From Rhodocyclaceae bacterium UBA1310 (lineage in GTDB: Bacteria > Pseudomonadota > Gammaproteobacteria > Burkholderiales > Rhodocyclaceae): 17,162 bases of DNA. The stretch is from positions 2,072 through 19,233 of the forward strand of contig DBTS01000125.1 in NCBI GenBank assembly GCA_002307175.1, read 5' to 3'. The notes beneath the pieces were generated by a model. That model had not been told where the DNA came from. It did not search any database and was given only the letters and a program-made list of their open reading frames with translations. Shown here in pieces: positions 7,130-15,473 of this stretch (its first letter is position 1; every line of letters starts with the position of its first letter). The position numbers and the translations under genes are program-made.

Positions 7130-7148
7130 TTAAATGAGAATGATTCCT
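7130..7148 (+). promoter_or_regulatory. Fur-box-like operator before the sigma-factor gene
   Basis: TTAAATGAGAATGATTCCT matches 11 of 19 positions of the Fur consensus and contains the strongly conserved AATGAGAATGATT core often found before FecI-type genes. It lies in the promoter region about 175 bases before the proposed start. It would make the sigma gene iron-repressed through Fur; this is inferred. Confidence 0.55.
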
Positions 7149-7177
7149 GTTTAAATTCATTGTAATCAGTCAAAGTC

Positions 7178-7278
7178 CTGCAGAAGCCATGCTGGTTCTG
7201 CAGCGATAAAAGCCTGGTGAGTGAATCCGGGCACAGGAATCCAAGGCAATGCCCGGAAGAGCATCAAGACTCTTCCGG
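7178..7278 (+). promoter_or_regulatory. Structured leader with competing hairpins
   Basis: Three perfect inverted repeats lie in the leader of the sigma gene. The first is CTGCAGAA (7178-7185) with TTCTGCAG (7196-7203), extended by CCA/TGG. The second is TCCGGGCA (7226-7233) with TGCCCGGA (7250-7257). The third is CCGGAAGAG (7253-7261) with CTCTTCCGG (7270-7278). The second and third share 7253-7257 and so cannot form fully together. No T tract follows, so any control would more likely act on translation or RNA stability than by termination. The function is unknown. Confidence 0.45.
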
Positions 7279-7321
7279 AGGGAGGCGCAGGCGGGGGCTT
7301 GGCCGGGGGCATCATCAACAC

Positions 7322-7834
7322 ATGGATTCCGCTGTGCTGGAACTTCATTACCGCGAATTACTGAATTTCCTGACCCGCAAGGTCAACGACCGGGATGTGG
7401 CCGCAGATCTGCTGCAGGAGAGCTATTTGCGGGTGCTGACGCTGCAGGACAATGGCGGGGCTGTGCTGAACGTACGGGCCCTGCTCTACCGCACAGCCCG
7501 CAATCTGGTGATCGACCAGTACCGGCGCGCCGAAGTGCGCGAGCATGAGGATCTAGACGCGCTGCCAGAGGCCCAGCATCCCGTGGCGCCACAGCATCTG
7601 CAGCCGGAGGAAACACTGGCTTCGCGGCAAGTCATTGAGGCCTACGTTGCGGTGATAGAATCGCTGCCGCCGCGCTGCCAGCTCGCCTTCGTGCTGTATA
7701 TCTTCGATGAGCTGAGCCATGCCGAAATCGCCCGGCAAATGGGCATCTCGGTAAGCATGGTGGAGAAGCACATCGTGCGCGGCATGGTGGCCTGCAAGGT
7801 CTGCGAACGCAAGCTACGCGGGGATGCCGTCTGA
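7322..7834 (+). CDS. FecI-like ECF RNA polymerase sigma factor
   Basis: A 170-residue extracytoplasmic-function sigma factor of the FecI group, which directs RNA polymerase to iron-uptake receptor genes. Region 2 is clear (LHYRELLNFLTRKVNDRDVA, then ADLLQESYLRVL and VRALLYRTARNLVIDQYRR). Region 4 contains LPPRCQLAFVLYIFDELSHA followed by EIARQMGISVSMVEKHIVRG. I chose the ATG at 7322 because region 2 begins there and the length is then typical. A 35-codon longer frame from GTG 7217 would run through the leader hairpins and encodes a low-complexity arginine-rich stretch. The ribosome binding site is weak. FecR-like and receptor genes follow on the same strand, so the three form a cell-surface signalling locus. 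A Fur-like site upstream suggests repression by iron. Confidence 0.93.
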   Translation: MDSAVLELHYRELLNFLTRKVNDRDVAADLLQESYLRVLTLQDNGGAVLNVRALLYRTARNLVIDQYRRAEVREHEDLDALPEAQHPVAPQHLQPEETLASRQVIEAYVAVIESLPPRCQLAFVLYIFDELSHAEIARQMGISVSMVEKHIVRGMVACKVCERKLRGDAV

Positions 7835-7966
7835 ACAGGATGCCTGCCTGGATACGCCCCCTTCCCTGCCAGCCCGCTTGCCACCTTGCAGATGAGCTTG
7901 AGGATGAGGAATCCAGGGCTCCGTGCGTCTACCTGAACAAGAGCCCAGCACAAACCGGCGCCCTCC

Positions 7967-9169
7967 ATGAAGCAGCAGGCACACAACCATTCTGATGCAT
8001 ACATCATGAAAACCACCGATGATGACGAACGCGAGTTCGAGGCATTCGCCCGGGAGCAAGACCCGCTTGATATCGAAGCGGCCACCTGGGTGGTACGCAA
8101 GCATGAAGGGCTGGATGCACAGGCCGAGGCCGAGCTGCAGGCGTGGCTGGACGCTGACCCGCGCCATGCGGAAGCTTTTGCAGAGATGGATGCCTTGCGC
8201 GGCGACGTGCAGCAGCTCCCCGATGATGATGTAGCCGCCTTGAAGGCCACCCTCAACGAAGGGCAGCAAAGCCTTGCAGTGCCACTCCCTGCACGACCGG
8301 ACGCACACCCCGCTGGACGTGCGCCTCGCCAGCGGCGGGCAGACACCCGTTGCGGGCAGCCATGGTGGCAGGCCTGGCTGCCGCGGGTGCTGACAGCCTG
8401 TGCCGCAGTGCTTGTCGTGGCAAGCACCTGGCTGGTGTGGCAATACTGGCGGCAACAGCCGGGTTTCGAGCAGACCTATGTCACCGCACGCAGCGAGTTG
8501 CTCAGGGTCACCTTGCCGGACGCTGCCACCCAGGGCAGCATCATGCAGATGGATACCGCCACACGCACAACTGCACGGCTTTTCCGCGACCACCGCGAAG
8601 TCGTGCTGGAGGATGGGCAGGCAATGTTCACCGTGCATCCGGATAAACAACGGCCTTTCCATGTGCTCACCGGCAACATGCGCATCACGGTGGTGGGAAC
8701 GCGGTTTTCTGTCAGGCATACACAGAGCGGGCTGGAAGCCGGGCAGACGGTGGTTGCGGTGGAACAGGGCCATGTGCGCGTGGCAAGAGATGCCGGCGTG
8801 GAGCACGCGCCAGCGCCAGATTCCGGGGAGGCACCGCTGGAGCTGACTGCCGGGCAGATGGTGGTGGCCGACGCCAGCGGCCATCTGGGGCCGGTGAGAA
8901 ACATTGCACCTTCAGCCGTGGCGAACTGGCGGGAGGAGCGCCTGAGTTTTGATCAGACGCCCCTGGCCGAAGCGATTGCAGAATTTGAACGCTACGTGCA
9001 CACCGGCCTGGTGGTGCATGACCCTGCCGTGGCGGCCCTGCCGGTAGGCGGCAGCTACAGCCTGAAGGAGTTTCAGCGGTTTACCGAGAGCCTGCCGAAG
9101 GTGTTGCCAGTCCGCCTTGTGCGGCACGGGTCCGTGACCGAGGTGGTCGCAGGACTTGAAGCACGCTAA
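7967..9169 (+). CDS. FecR-like anti-sigma / signal-transduction protein
   Basis: A 400-residue single-pass inner-membrane protein that would hold the FecI-like sigma factor and relay the receptor signal. The cytoplasmic part has a FecR N-terminal domain (DPLDIEAATWVVRKHEGLDA near residue 33, ending in WLDADPRHAEAFAEM). One membrane segment (VLTACAAVLVVASTWLVW) lies at about 140-158. The periplasmic FecR domain includes VLEDGQAMFTVHPDKQRPFH and ITVVGTRFSVRH. A C-terminal STN-like part (LSFDQTPLAEAIAEFERYV) probably contacts the receptor. A stop just upstream excludes starts before 7967. The ATG at 8006 (MKTTDDDE) is equally possible, since neither start has a clear ribosome binding site. The 132-bp gap from the sigma gene is wider than usual for this pair. 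Confidence 0.92.
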   Translation: MKQQAHNHSDAYIMKTTDDDEREFEAFAREQDPLDIEAATWVVRKHEGLDAQAEAELQAWLDADPRHAEAFAEMDALRGDVQQLPDDDVAALKATLNEGQQSLAVPLPARPDAHPAGRAPRQRRADTRCGQPWWQAWLPRVLTACAAVLVVASTWLVWQYWRQQPGFEQTYVTARSELLRVTLPDAATQGSIMQMDTATRTTARLFRDHREVVLEDGQAMFTVHPDKQRPFHVLTGNMRITVVGTRFSVRHTQSGLEAGQTVVAVEQGHVRVARDAGVEHAPAPDSGEAPLELTAGQMVVADASGHLGPVRNIAPSAVANWREERLSFDQTPLAEAIAEFERYVHTGLVVHDPAVAALPVGGSYSLKEFQRFTESLPKVLPVRLVRHGSVTEVVAGLEAR

Positions 9170-9176
9170 AAATAAT

Positions 9177-9195
9177 GCGAAAAATTCTCATTCGC
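9177..9195 (+). promoter_or_regulatory. Fur-box-like operator before the receptor gene
   Basis: GCGAAAAATTCTCATTCGC has perfect GCGAA/TTCGC ends. Read on the other strand, it matches 12 of 19 positions of the Fur consensus, with AATGAGAAT in the centre. It lies about 100 bases before the receptor ATG, so the receptor may have its own promoter besides read-through from the sigma-FecR genes. A GGATTC-N12-CGTC pair at 9203-9224 resembles an ECF-type promoter layout but is too weak to call. Confidence 0.5.
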
Positions 9196-9295
9196 AATAT
9201 GAGGATTCCGGAAAGTGATACGTCTTCATTGGTAGAAGGGGTTTGTGCCCACGCTGCAGCCCCTGAACTCACCTACCGAACGAGGAGTTTCACCG

Positions 9296-11683
9296 ATGCA
9301 ATCCCTGCCGTTGAGCAAGCGCTTCAAGCCCACCCCTCTCGCCCTGGCAGCCGCCCTCATGATCGCCCTGGCCGGCGGCCATGCTCCGCTGGCACTGGCC
9401 CAGAGCAGCACCAAAGCCGAAGCCGCCGCCGTCACCATCAACATCGCGGCCCAGCCGCTGGGCCAGGCACTCAATGAACTGGCACGGCAGACCAATCTGC
9501 AGATGAGCTTTCCGGCACCGCTGGTGGCCGGCAAGATGGCGCCCGCCGTTGCGGGGCAGATGACCGCACGGCAGGCACTTGATCGCCTGCTGGCAGGCAG
9601 CGAGCTGGAGGCCGGTATCGACGGCAACTCGGTACTGGTCAAGAAAGTACCGGCCAGGACTTCTGCAGAAGAGGTGCATGAGCTGGCGCCGGTCGTGATC
9701 ACGAGCATGCGTGCCAATCGCATTTCCAAGGGGGCCACGGGCCTGGCGATGGAAATCAAGGATACGCCGCAGAGTATCAGCACCCTCAACACCGCTGAAC
9801 TTAGCGACTACGGCATCACCGAGAGCAACAAGGCGCTGCAGATGGCCACCGGGATCGACGTGGAGCAATACGAAACGAACCGGGCGACATTCAACTCGCG
9901 TGGCTTCGAGATCCAGCTCACCCAGATTGATGGCCTGGGCACCACCAACTCCTGGGGCACCGTCGTCGGCCAGCTGGACACCTTTCTCTTCGACAAGATC
10001 GAAGTGATCCGTGGCGCCAACGGTTTGCTGACCGGGGTCGGCAATGCTTCCGGCACCATCAACTATGTACGCAAGCGCCCCACCAACAAGGATGAAGGCG
10101 AAGTCGAGCTGTCGACCGGTTCGTACGGCAAAAAACGCAGCGCCTTCGACTACAACAAGGTACTCACGCAGGATGGCTCGATGGCCGCCCGCTTCGTAAT
10201 GACCTATCAGGATAATGACTCCTATACCCGCGACCTGAAGAACCGCGACCTCACCCTCTACGGCGTGATCGACAGCCAGATCGGGGATAGCGGCGTTCTC
10301 ACGCTGGGCGTCACCCATCAGGATGATCACCAGAAATCCCCGATGTGGGGTTCGCTGGTGCTGAACTATCTGAACGGCGGGCAGGCGGAGTTCGATACCT
10401 CTTCTTCCACCTCGCAGGACTGGACCTACTGGAACACCAAATCCACCGCCGCTTTTGTGGAATACACCCAGGTGCTGGGCAACGACTGGGAAGGCAAGCT
10501 CACCTACAACAAACGCCACGCCGAGGAAGATACGCGCCTGCTGTATGCCTACGCGCTCAGCGGTGGTCTCAACGATGACAACACGGGGCTCTCTGGCTGG
10601 CCCTATGGCAGCTTCACGACGACAGATACCGATCTTGTCGATGGCAACATCAGCGGCACTTTCGGGTTGTTCGGGCGCAAGCACGAGCTGATTGCCGGCG
10701 TGAGCTATTCCTCCGAAAAAACCGATACGGATGAATACTCTTTTGATTCCTCTTACATGCTGCAGCCGCTGCCGGCCTTTCCGTATGGCGGTGACGTCTA
10801 TCCGGAACCCAACTGGGGCTCAGTCGCCACCACCACCACCGGCAAACAGGAACTGGCCCGCGTCTATCTCGCTTCCAGACTCTCGCTCACGGATCGTCTG
10901 CATGCCATCGTGGGGCTCAACTCGGTGCGCCTGAAGCGGGAAGGCAGCTCGCGCTACGGCAACACCAGCTCCGCGACAGACTACCCGACCACCAGCAAAT
11001 CCAGTCCTTACGCCGGCCTCACCTACGACATCACGCCAAACATCCTCGGCTACGTCTCCTACTCCGAGATTTTCCAGAATCAGGATCAGGAAGACATCAA
11101 CGGCGTGTATCTGGCCCCGATGAAGGGCGTGAACCAGGAAGCGGGCCTCAAGGCTGACTGGCTCAACAAGCGCCTGCTCACCACCGTCGCCGTCTTCGGT
11201 GCCAAGCAGGAGGGGCTTGCCACCTATGCCGGCCTGACAGCGTCCGGGCAGTACTACTATGTACCCGTGGATGTAACGTCTAAAGGAATCGAATTCGAGG
11301 CCACCGGCAAGATCACGCAGAATGCCAGACTCTCGTTCGGCCTGACCCGCCTCAATCTGACCGGCCCGGATGGCAATGACATCTACGAATGGGTGCCGCG
11401 TACGCTGGCCAACCTGCGCTTCGATTCAAGCCTGCCAATGCTGCCTGAGCTGCGCCTGGGCATCGCCACGCGCTGGCAATCGGATGTCAGGAAAGATGGT
11501 GGTGCCAGCCAGGATGCCTACTTCGTGTCCAACGCCTTCGCTGCCTACCAGGCCACCAAAAACATCTCGGTGCATCTGAACGTCAACAATATCTTCAACC
11601 AGAAATATCTCACCGGGCTGGCCTACGGCGCGCTCTACGGCGAACCCCGCAGCGCAGTGCTCTCGCTGGACTACAAGCTCTGA
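9296..11683 (+). CDS. TonB-dependent siderophore receptor with STN signalling domain
   Basis: A 795-residue outer-membrane receptor for a ferric siderophore. It has a signal peptide with likely cleavage after ALA (A35/Q36) and an STN secretin-like signalling domain at about 46-118 (VTINIAAQPLGQALNELARQ). A TonB-box-like ELAPVVITS follows at about 128-136, then a plug with DTPQSIST, NSRGFEI and IEVIRGANGLLTGVGNASGT, then a long barrel. The C-terminus ends SAVLSLDYKL, with leucine instead of the usual terminal aromatic residue. I chose ATG 9296 over GTG 9245 because GAGGAG lies 8 bases upstream and the signal peptide starts there. The plug and barrel style recalls the FpvA, FoxA and FhuE receptors, but the ligand cannot be told from sequence. 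The STN domain and upstream regulators indicate ligand-induced expression. Confidence 0.95.
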   Translation: MQSLPLSKRFKPTPLALAAALMIALAGGHAPLALAQSSTKAEAAAVTINIAAQPLGQALNELARQTNLQMSFPAPLVAGKMAPAVAGQMTARQALDRLLAGSELEAGIDGNSVLVKKVPARTSAEEVHELAPVVITSMRANRISKGATGLAMEIKDTPQSISTLNTAELSDYGITESNKALQMATGIDVEQYETNRATFNSRGFEIQLTQIDGLGTTNSWGTVVGQLDTFLFDKIEVIRGANGLLTGVGNASGTINYVRKRPTNKDEGEVELSTGSYGKKRSAFDYNKVLTQDGSMAARFVMTYQDNDSYTRDLKNRDLTLYGVIDSQIGDSGVLTLGVTHQDDHQKSPMWGSLVLNYLNGGQAEFDTSSSTSQDWTYWNTKSTAAFVEYTQVLGNDWEGKLTYNKRHAEEDTRLLYAYALSGGLNDDNTGLSGWPYGSFTTTDTDLVDGNISGTFGLFGRKHELIAGVSYSSEKTDTDEYSFDSSYMLQPLPAFPYGGDVYPEPNWGSVATTTTGKQELARVYLASRLSLTDRLHAIVGLNSVRLKREGSSRYGNTSSATDYPTTSKSSPYAGLTYDITPNILGYVSYSEIFQNQDQEDINGVYLAPMKGVNQEAGLKADWLNKRLLTTVAVFGAKQEGLATYAGLTASGQYYYVPVDVTSKGIEFEATGKITQNARLSFGLTRLNLTGPDGNDIYEWVPRTLANLRFDSSLPMLPELRLGIATRWQSDVRKDGGASQDAYFVSNAFAAYQATKNISVHLNVNNIFNQKYLTGLAYGALYGEPRSAVLSLDYKL

Positions 11684-11728
11684 ATCGCATCGGGCCGGCT
11701 CCGTGCCGGTCTTCGCCACCATCCCGAT

Positions 11729-11770
11729 CTGGACAAGGGTGCAACACACCTTTGCCCAGATTTTTCTTTT
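11729..11770 (+). terminator. Intrinsic terminator of the iron-uptake locus
   Basis: CTGG-A-CAAGGGTG (11729-11741) pairs with CACCTTTG-C-CCAG (11747-11759), with loop CAACA, one wobble pair and one internal mismatch. ATTTTTCTTTT follows directly. No A tract lies on its left side, so it works only for the plus strand, 45 bases after the receptor stop. Confidence 0.88.
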
Positions 11771-11794
11771 GTGTCGGCCATGGCAACAGCCCGG

Positions 11795-12844
11795 TCAGCA
11801 GATCCTTGGCAACTGATCGCCAGACATCCAGTCGACAATCCGCATGCCTCCCAGCCCTGTGCGCATCTGCACGAAATGATTCGGGTCGGTCTGGACATGG
11901 CCGACCAGACTTGCCTCGCGCCCAAGCGGATGCCCCTGCAGCGCCTGAAGTGCCTTGCTGGCATCTTCGGGCGGGCAAATCACGATGATCTTTCCCTCAT
12001 TGGCAACAAACAGCGGGTCCAGGCCCAACAACTCACACGCAGCCGCCACGCTCGACGACACCGGGATCTGGTTTTCCTCCAGCAGCATCCCGACATCCGA
12101 CTGCTGACAGATTTCATTCAAGGTCGCGGCCAGCCCGCCGCGTGTCACGTCGCGCAGGGTGTGCACGGTGGGCACGGCATCAAGCAAGCCGGCAATCATG
12201 TCGTGCAGGCTTGCCGTATCGGAAACGATGGGGGATTCGAATGCAAGCCCTTCGCGGGCCGACATGATGGCCATGCCGTGATCCCCCATCCGCCCTGACA
12301 CAAGAATGGCATCGCCGACGCTGGCGTAGGCCCCGGAAACCGCGATCCCATCGCGCAATACACCCAGCCCTGTCGTGCTGATGTAGATTCCATCCACCTT
12401 GCCACGCTCCACGACCTTGGTGTCGCCAGTCACCACCGGTACGCCGGCATCCCTGGCAGCCTGTGCCATTGACGCGACAATCCTGTCCAGATCCGCCAGC
12501 GGGAACCCCTCTTCGAGAATAAAGCTGGCAGTCAGATACAGGGGCTGCGCTCCCATGACAGCAACATCATTGAGCGTGCCGTGTACCGAAAGACAGCCAA
12601 TGTCCCCACCCGGGAAAAATAGTGGCGACACCACATGGGCATCCGTCGCCAGAACCAGCCGGCCAGACGCAGCCGGCAGCACGGCACCATCATCGCCCTG
12701 CGCAAGGTAGGGGTTGCCAAGGTGGCGCGCAAAGAGTTCTCTGATCAGCTGCGCCATGGCCCGGCCGCCGGAACCATGGGTGAGATCTACGTAACCATTG
12801 CGCAGATCAATGGAGCGAATATTTCGAAGGGCTGGCGTATTCAT
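11795..12844 (-). CDS. hypE: Hydrogenase maturation protein HypE
   Basis: HypE dehydrates a carbamoyl group, received from HypF on its C-terminal cysteine, to a thiocyanate that supplies the cyanide ligands of the [NiFe] active site. The 349-residue protein has the AIR-synthase-like fold landmarks: HGSGGRAM near residue 24, the YLAQGDDGAVL ATP/metal region near 50, STTGLG, TRGGLA, and the C-terminal PRIC with cysteine 349 as the last residue, so the functional tail is intact. It starts 6 bp after hypD and is the last gene of the hyp cluster here. HypF, its obligate partner, is not in the window. No clear terminator for this strand was seen after the stop. Confidence 0.97.
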   Translation of the reverse strand: MNTPALRNIRSIDLRNGYVDLTHGSGGRAMAQLIRELFARHLGNPYLAQGDDGAVLPAASGRLVLATDAHVVSPLFFPGGDIGCLSVHGTLNDVAVMGAQPLYLTASFILEEGFPLADLDRIVASMAQAARDAGVPVVTGDTKVVERGKVDGIYISTTGLGVLRDGIAVSGAYASVGDAILVSGRMGDHGMAIMSAREGLAFESPIVSDTASLHDMIAGLLDAVPTVHTLRDVTRGGLAATLNEICQQSDVGMLLEENQIPVSSSVAAACELLGLDPLFVANEGKIIVICPPEDASKALQALQGHPLGREASLVGHVQTDPNHFVQMRTGLGGMRIVDWMSGDQLPRIC

Positions 12845-12850
12845 CTGATC

Positions 12851-13969
12851 CTATCCTGCTGCGGCAACACAAAAACGGCCGTAGGTGTAATGGGCCGCAC
12901 AGGCACCTTCGGATGACACCATGCAGGAGCCGACGGGATTATCCGGCGTGCACGCAATGCCAAAAATCCGGCAATCACGCGGGTGCTTCTCGCCACGCAA
13001 GATGGCACCACATTCACACGCCTTGTGATCTGCCACGGGCTGATAGGGCTGGCCGAACCTGATTTCCGCATCAAAACTCCGGTAGGCAGCCCTCAGTTTG
13101 AGGGCGCTCGCAGGCACACTGCCCAAGCCCCGCCACTCAAAGGCATCGCGCAATTCGAATATCCCGCTCACCAGCGCCTGGGCTTTGGTATTGCCTTCCC
13201 GTGTCACGGCGCGGGTAAACTCATTCTCGACTTCAGCACGCCCCTGATTGATCTGCAGGATCAGCATATGGATGGCCTGAAGTACATCAAGTGGCTCAAA
13301 CCCGGCAATGACGACAGGTTTTTCGTACTGGGCCGGGAACTGCTCATACGGCACAGAGCCTATCACCGTGGAGACGTGTGCCGGCCCGATAAAACCGTCA
13401 ATCTGCACCCTGTCCGGAGAAGCCAGAATGGCGTGCATGGCAGCCGGCGTCAGCACATGGTTGCACAGGATACTGAAGTTCTGCAGGCCTTCGGCCTGGG
13501 CAATCTGGACGGCAGCGGCAGTGGGGGGCGTGGTGGTTTCAAAACCGATGGCAAGAAACACCACTTCACGCGACGGATTGTCTCTCGCCACCTGCAGGGC
13601 ATCCAGTGTCGAATAGACCATCCGTATATCAGCCCCTCGCGACTTTGCTTTGAGGAGCGAGAGCGAGCCAGAGGCTGGCACCCGCAGCGTATCGCCGTAG
13701 CTGCAGAGAATCACCCCCTTCTCCAGCGCCAGCGCGATAGCCTGATCAATGCGCCCGATGGGCAGCACACACACCGGGCACCCAGGCCCGTGAATCAGTT
13801 GCACGTTGGCAGGAAGCAAATCAGCCAACCCGTAGCGCGAGATGGCATGCGTGTGCCCGCCGCAAAACTCCATCAGGCGATATTGGCGTGCCCGGGAAAC
13901 ATCGTGCGAAATAGCGGCCACCAGGCTACTCGCCAGTCTGCCATCACGAAACTCGTCGACAAATTTCAC
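12851..13969 (-). CDS. hypD: Hydrogenase maturation protein HypD
   Basis: HypD is the iron-sulfur scaffold on which, with HypC, the Fe(CN)2CO unit is assembled. The 372-residue protein shows MEFCGGHTHA (Cys36), the redox motif GPGCPVC (Cys64 and Cys67) and GFETTTPPTA. The C-terminal cysteines (CECG, then DCRIFGIACTP, then GSCMVSSEGACAAHYTY) include ligands of the [4Fe-4S] cluster. All expected cysteines seem present. The start overlaps the hypC stop by 4 bp (13966-13969), implying coupled translation, and hypE follows after 6 bp. Confidence 0.97.
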   Translation of the reverse strand: MKFVDEFRDGRLASSLVAAISHDVSRARQYRLMEFCGGHTHAISRYGLADLLPANVQLIHGPGCPVCVLPIGRIDQAIALALEKGVILCSYGDTLRVPASGSLSLLKAKSRGADIRMVYSTLDALQVARDNPSREVVFLAIGFETTTPPTAAAVQIAQAEGLQNFSILCNHVLTPAAMHAILASPDRVQIDGFIGPAHVSTVIGSVPYEQFPAQYEKPVVIAGFEPLDVLQAIHMLILQINQGRAEVENEFTRAVTREGNTKAQALVSGIFELRDAFEWRGLGSVPASALKLRAAYRSFDAEIRFGQPYQPVADHKACECGAILRGEKHPRDCRIFGIACTPDNPVGSCMVSSEGACAAHYTYGRFCVAAAG

Positions 13970-14211
13970 TGCGCGCGCTCCAGGCCCTCTTCCTGGTGAC
14001 GGGCTATTTCGCGAAACAGTTCCAAAGTCAGTTCAGCCTCCACGGCGTCAAGCTTTTGCAGGGCATAGCCAACATGGAGAATCACATAGTCGCCAATTGA
14101 TACGCCATCCACCAAGGCCAGTGAAACCTCTTTGCGCACATCGCCAAGCGCCACGATGGCGCGGTCTCCGGGGTGGATTTCAACCACCCGGGCAGGAACT
14201 GCCAGACACAT
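13966..14211 (-). CDS. hypC: Hydrogenase maturation chaperone HypC
   Basis: HypC is a small chaperone that, with HypD, carries the iron unit and hands it to the hydrogenase large subunit. The 81-residue protein begins MCLAVPARV, with the essential cysteine 2 exposed after methionine removal. It continues with the HypC/HupF beta-barrel pattern (VSIGDYVILHVGYALQKLD) and a C-terminal helix. AAGGGAG lies before the ATG at a usable distance. The gene follows hypB after 57 bp and overlaps hypD by 4 bp. A hupF-type paralogue would look similar, but the position between hypB and hypD favours hypC. Confidence 0.95.
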   Translation of the reverse strand: MCLAVPARVVEIHPGDRAIVALGDVRKEVSLALVDGVSIGDYVILHVGYALQKLDAVEAELTLELFREIARHQEEGLERAQ

Positions 14212-14268
14212 GCCGTGTACTCCCTTGCTTGATTTTGCAGATGAAAGCCGTGTGCATCCTGATGCATG

Positions 14269-15096
14269 TCACGCCTTGCAATATTCAGTCTTCGCACCCC
14301 GGCCCAGATAGGTATAAGCACCACGATTGCTACCCGCCCGCGCCTCGGCAACCCCGTTGTTTATCCAGTCCAACCATGCCTGCATGCCCTCCCCCGTGCG
14401 CGCCGAGAGCGAGATGATCTGGAGCGCCGGATTGACCTGCCGGGCGTAGGCAATGGCAGCCTCAACATTGAAATCAAGATAGGGCAGCAGATCACATTTA
14501 TTGAGCACCATCAGGGATGCCGCCGCGAACATGTCAGGATATTTGATGGGTTTGTCTTCACCCTCTGTCGTGGAGAGCACGACAACCTTGCTGGACTCAC
14601 CCAGATCAAACTCCGCCGGACATACCAGATTCCCCACATTTTCGATCAGCAGTAACCCGTTTTCCGGCGCCGGCATCTTCTCCAGGGCATGGGCGATCAT
14701 GTGCGCATCAAGATGGCAGCCTTTCCCGGTATTGATCTGCAGGGCAGGAACCCCGGTGGCGCGAATGCGCTCAGCATCCTGACTGGTTTGCTGATCACCT
14801 TCAATCACGGAAACGGGCAGATGCCCCTGCAGGCGCCTGACCGTCTCCACCAGCAAGGTAGTCTTGCCGGAGCCAGGGCTGGACATCAGGTTCAACACAA
14901 AACAGGCTTTTGCGGCAAACCGTTTTCGGTTTGCCGAGGCAAAACCATCGTTCTTGCTGAGCAGATCCTGTTCGATCTCGACAATACGCGAAAAGGATCC
15001 ACCTGCCGGGTCACCGTGATGGTGATCTTCCGTGTGAGGATGAGGCAGGCCGTGCACCCGGAAATTCTCGTCTCCGCACCCACAAGTCATGCACAT
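14269..15096 (-). CDS. hypB: Hydrogenase nickel incorporation GTPase HypB
   Basis: HypB is a SIMIBI-class GTPase that works with HypA to load nickel into the hydrogenase large subunit. The 275-residue protein has the N-terminal high-affinity nickel motif CMTCGC (Cys2, Cys5, Cys7). A modest histidine cluster follows (H15 to H27, seven histidines), smaller than the long poly-His tracts of nickel-storing HypB. The G domain has SSPGSGKTT (72-80), EGDQQTSQDA, the inter-subunit metal site with Cys127, His128 and His132, ENVGNLVCPAEF with Cys159, and NKCD (199-202). AAAGGA precedes the ATG. It starts 23 bp after hypA. Confidence 0.97.
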   Translation of the reverse strand: MCMTCGCGDENFRVHGLPHPHTEDHHHGDPAGGSFSRIVEIEQDLLSKNDGFASANRKRFAAKACFVLNLMSSPGSGKTTLLVETVRRLQGHLPVSVIEGDQQTSQDAERIRATGVPALQINTGKGCHLDAHMIAHALEKMPAPENGLLLIENVGNLVCPAEFDLGESSKVVVLSTTEGEDKPIKYPDMFAAASLMVLNKCDLLPYLDFNVEAAIAYARQVNPALQIISLSARTGEGMQAWLDWINNGVAEARAGSNRGAYTYLGRGAKTEYCKA

Positions 15097-15119
15097 ATGA
15101 TTTTCCTTTCGGCCATCCC

Positions 15120-15464
15120 TCAGTACTCAACCTCAAGAGATTTGACACGCATTTCAGAGCCGCCTGTCACTTGCAGCGTATGCCCGCCACATGCCGGGCA
15201 CCCTGAAGTGCGGCTCGCAATCCCGACACTGCACTGGCAGGTCATGCACCACGCCACACCCGGGCTATCCAACAGTTCCAGGCAGGCACCTTCCGCAATA
15301 CTGCCCCGCGTCACCGAGTCAAAACAGAAACTCATCGCGTCGGGCTCGACATTGGCCAATTGACCAATCTGCAGCACCACTTTTTTGACCCGCACAAACC
15401 CGTTGACCCGGGCACTGTCCTGGATCAGGTCCAGCACACTCTCGACCAGAGATACCTCGTGCAC
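15120..15464 (-). CDS. hypA: Hydrogenase nickel chaperone HypA
   Basis: HypA binds nickel through its N-terminal Met-His-Glu and passes it to the large subunit with HypB. Starting at GTG 15464, the protein is 114 residues and begins MHEVSLVES, placing the nickel-binding His at residue 2. A start at GTG 15470 would give MAVHE and bury that histidine. The AAAGGAG at 15474-15480 is 9 bases from the inner GTG but only 3 from the outer one, which supports the inner start. The zinc site is visible as CMTC and CPAC around residue 73 and beyond. The gene follows the hydrogenase large subunit after 73 bp. Confidence 0.95.
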   Translation of the reverse strand: MHEVSLVESVLDLIQDSARVNGFVRVKKVVLQIGQLANVEPDAMSFCFDSVTRGSIAEGACLELLDSPGVAWCMTCQCSVGIASRTSGCPACGGHTLQVTGGSEMRVKSLEVEY

Positions 15465-15473
15465 TGCCACTCA

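Larger units (their letters stand above)
6931..7321. other. Intergenic region with fecI-like promoter, Fur-type site and leader
   Basis: About 390 bp between two divergent genes. The left half (6931-7100) shows no gene. The right half holds a Fur-box-like sequence and a leader with strong nested hairpins before the sigma-factor gene. TGTAAT at 7161-7166 could be a -10 element, but no matching -35 is evident, so the promoter position is open. Confidence 0.6.

Noticed and set aside
7190..7260. Cobalamin riboswitch before the sigma gene
   Set aside because: GATAAAAG, GGTGAG and AATCC look right, but the CCGCNACTGT core and the B12 box are missing.
9290..10684. Long minus-strand ORF (464 codons) opposite the receptor gene
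   Set aside because: Antisense shadow of a clear TonB-dependent receptor; no domain visible.
11688..11710. GC-rich hairpin GGCCGGC/GCCGGTC as terminator of the receptor gene
   Set aside because: No T tract; the hairpin at 11729-11770 is far better.
12983..13999. Plus-strand ORF (338 codons) opposite hypD
   Set aside because: Antisense shadow of hypD with biased composition and no motif.
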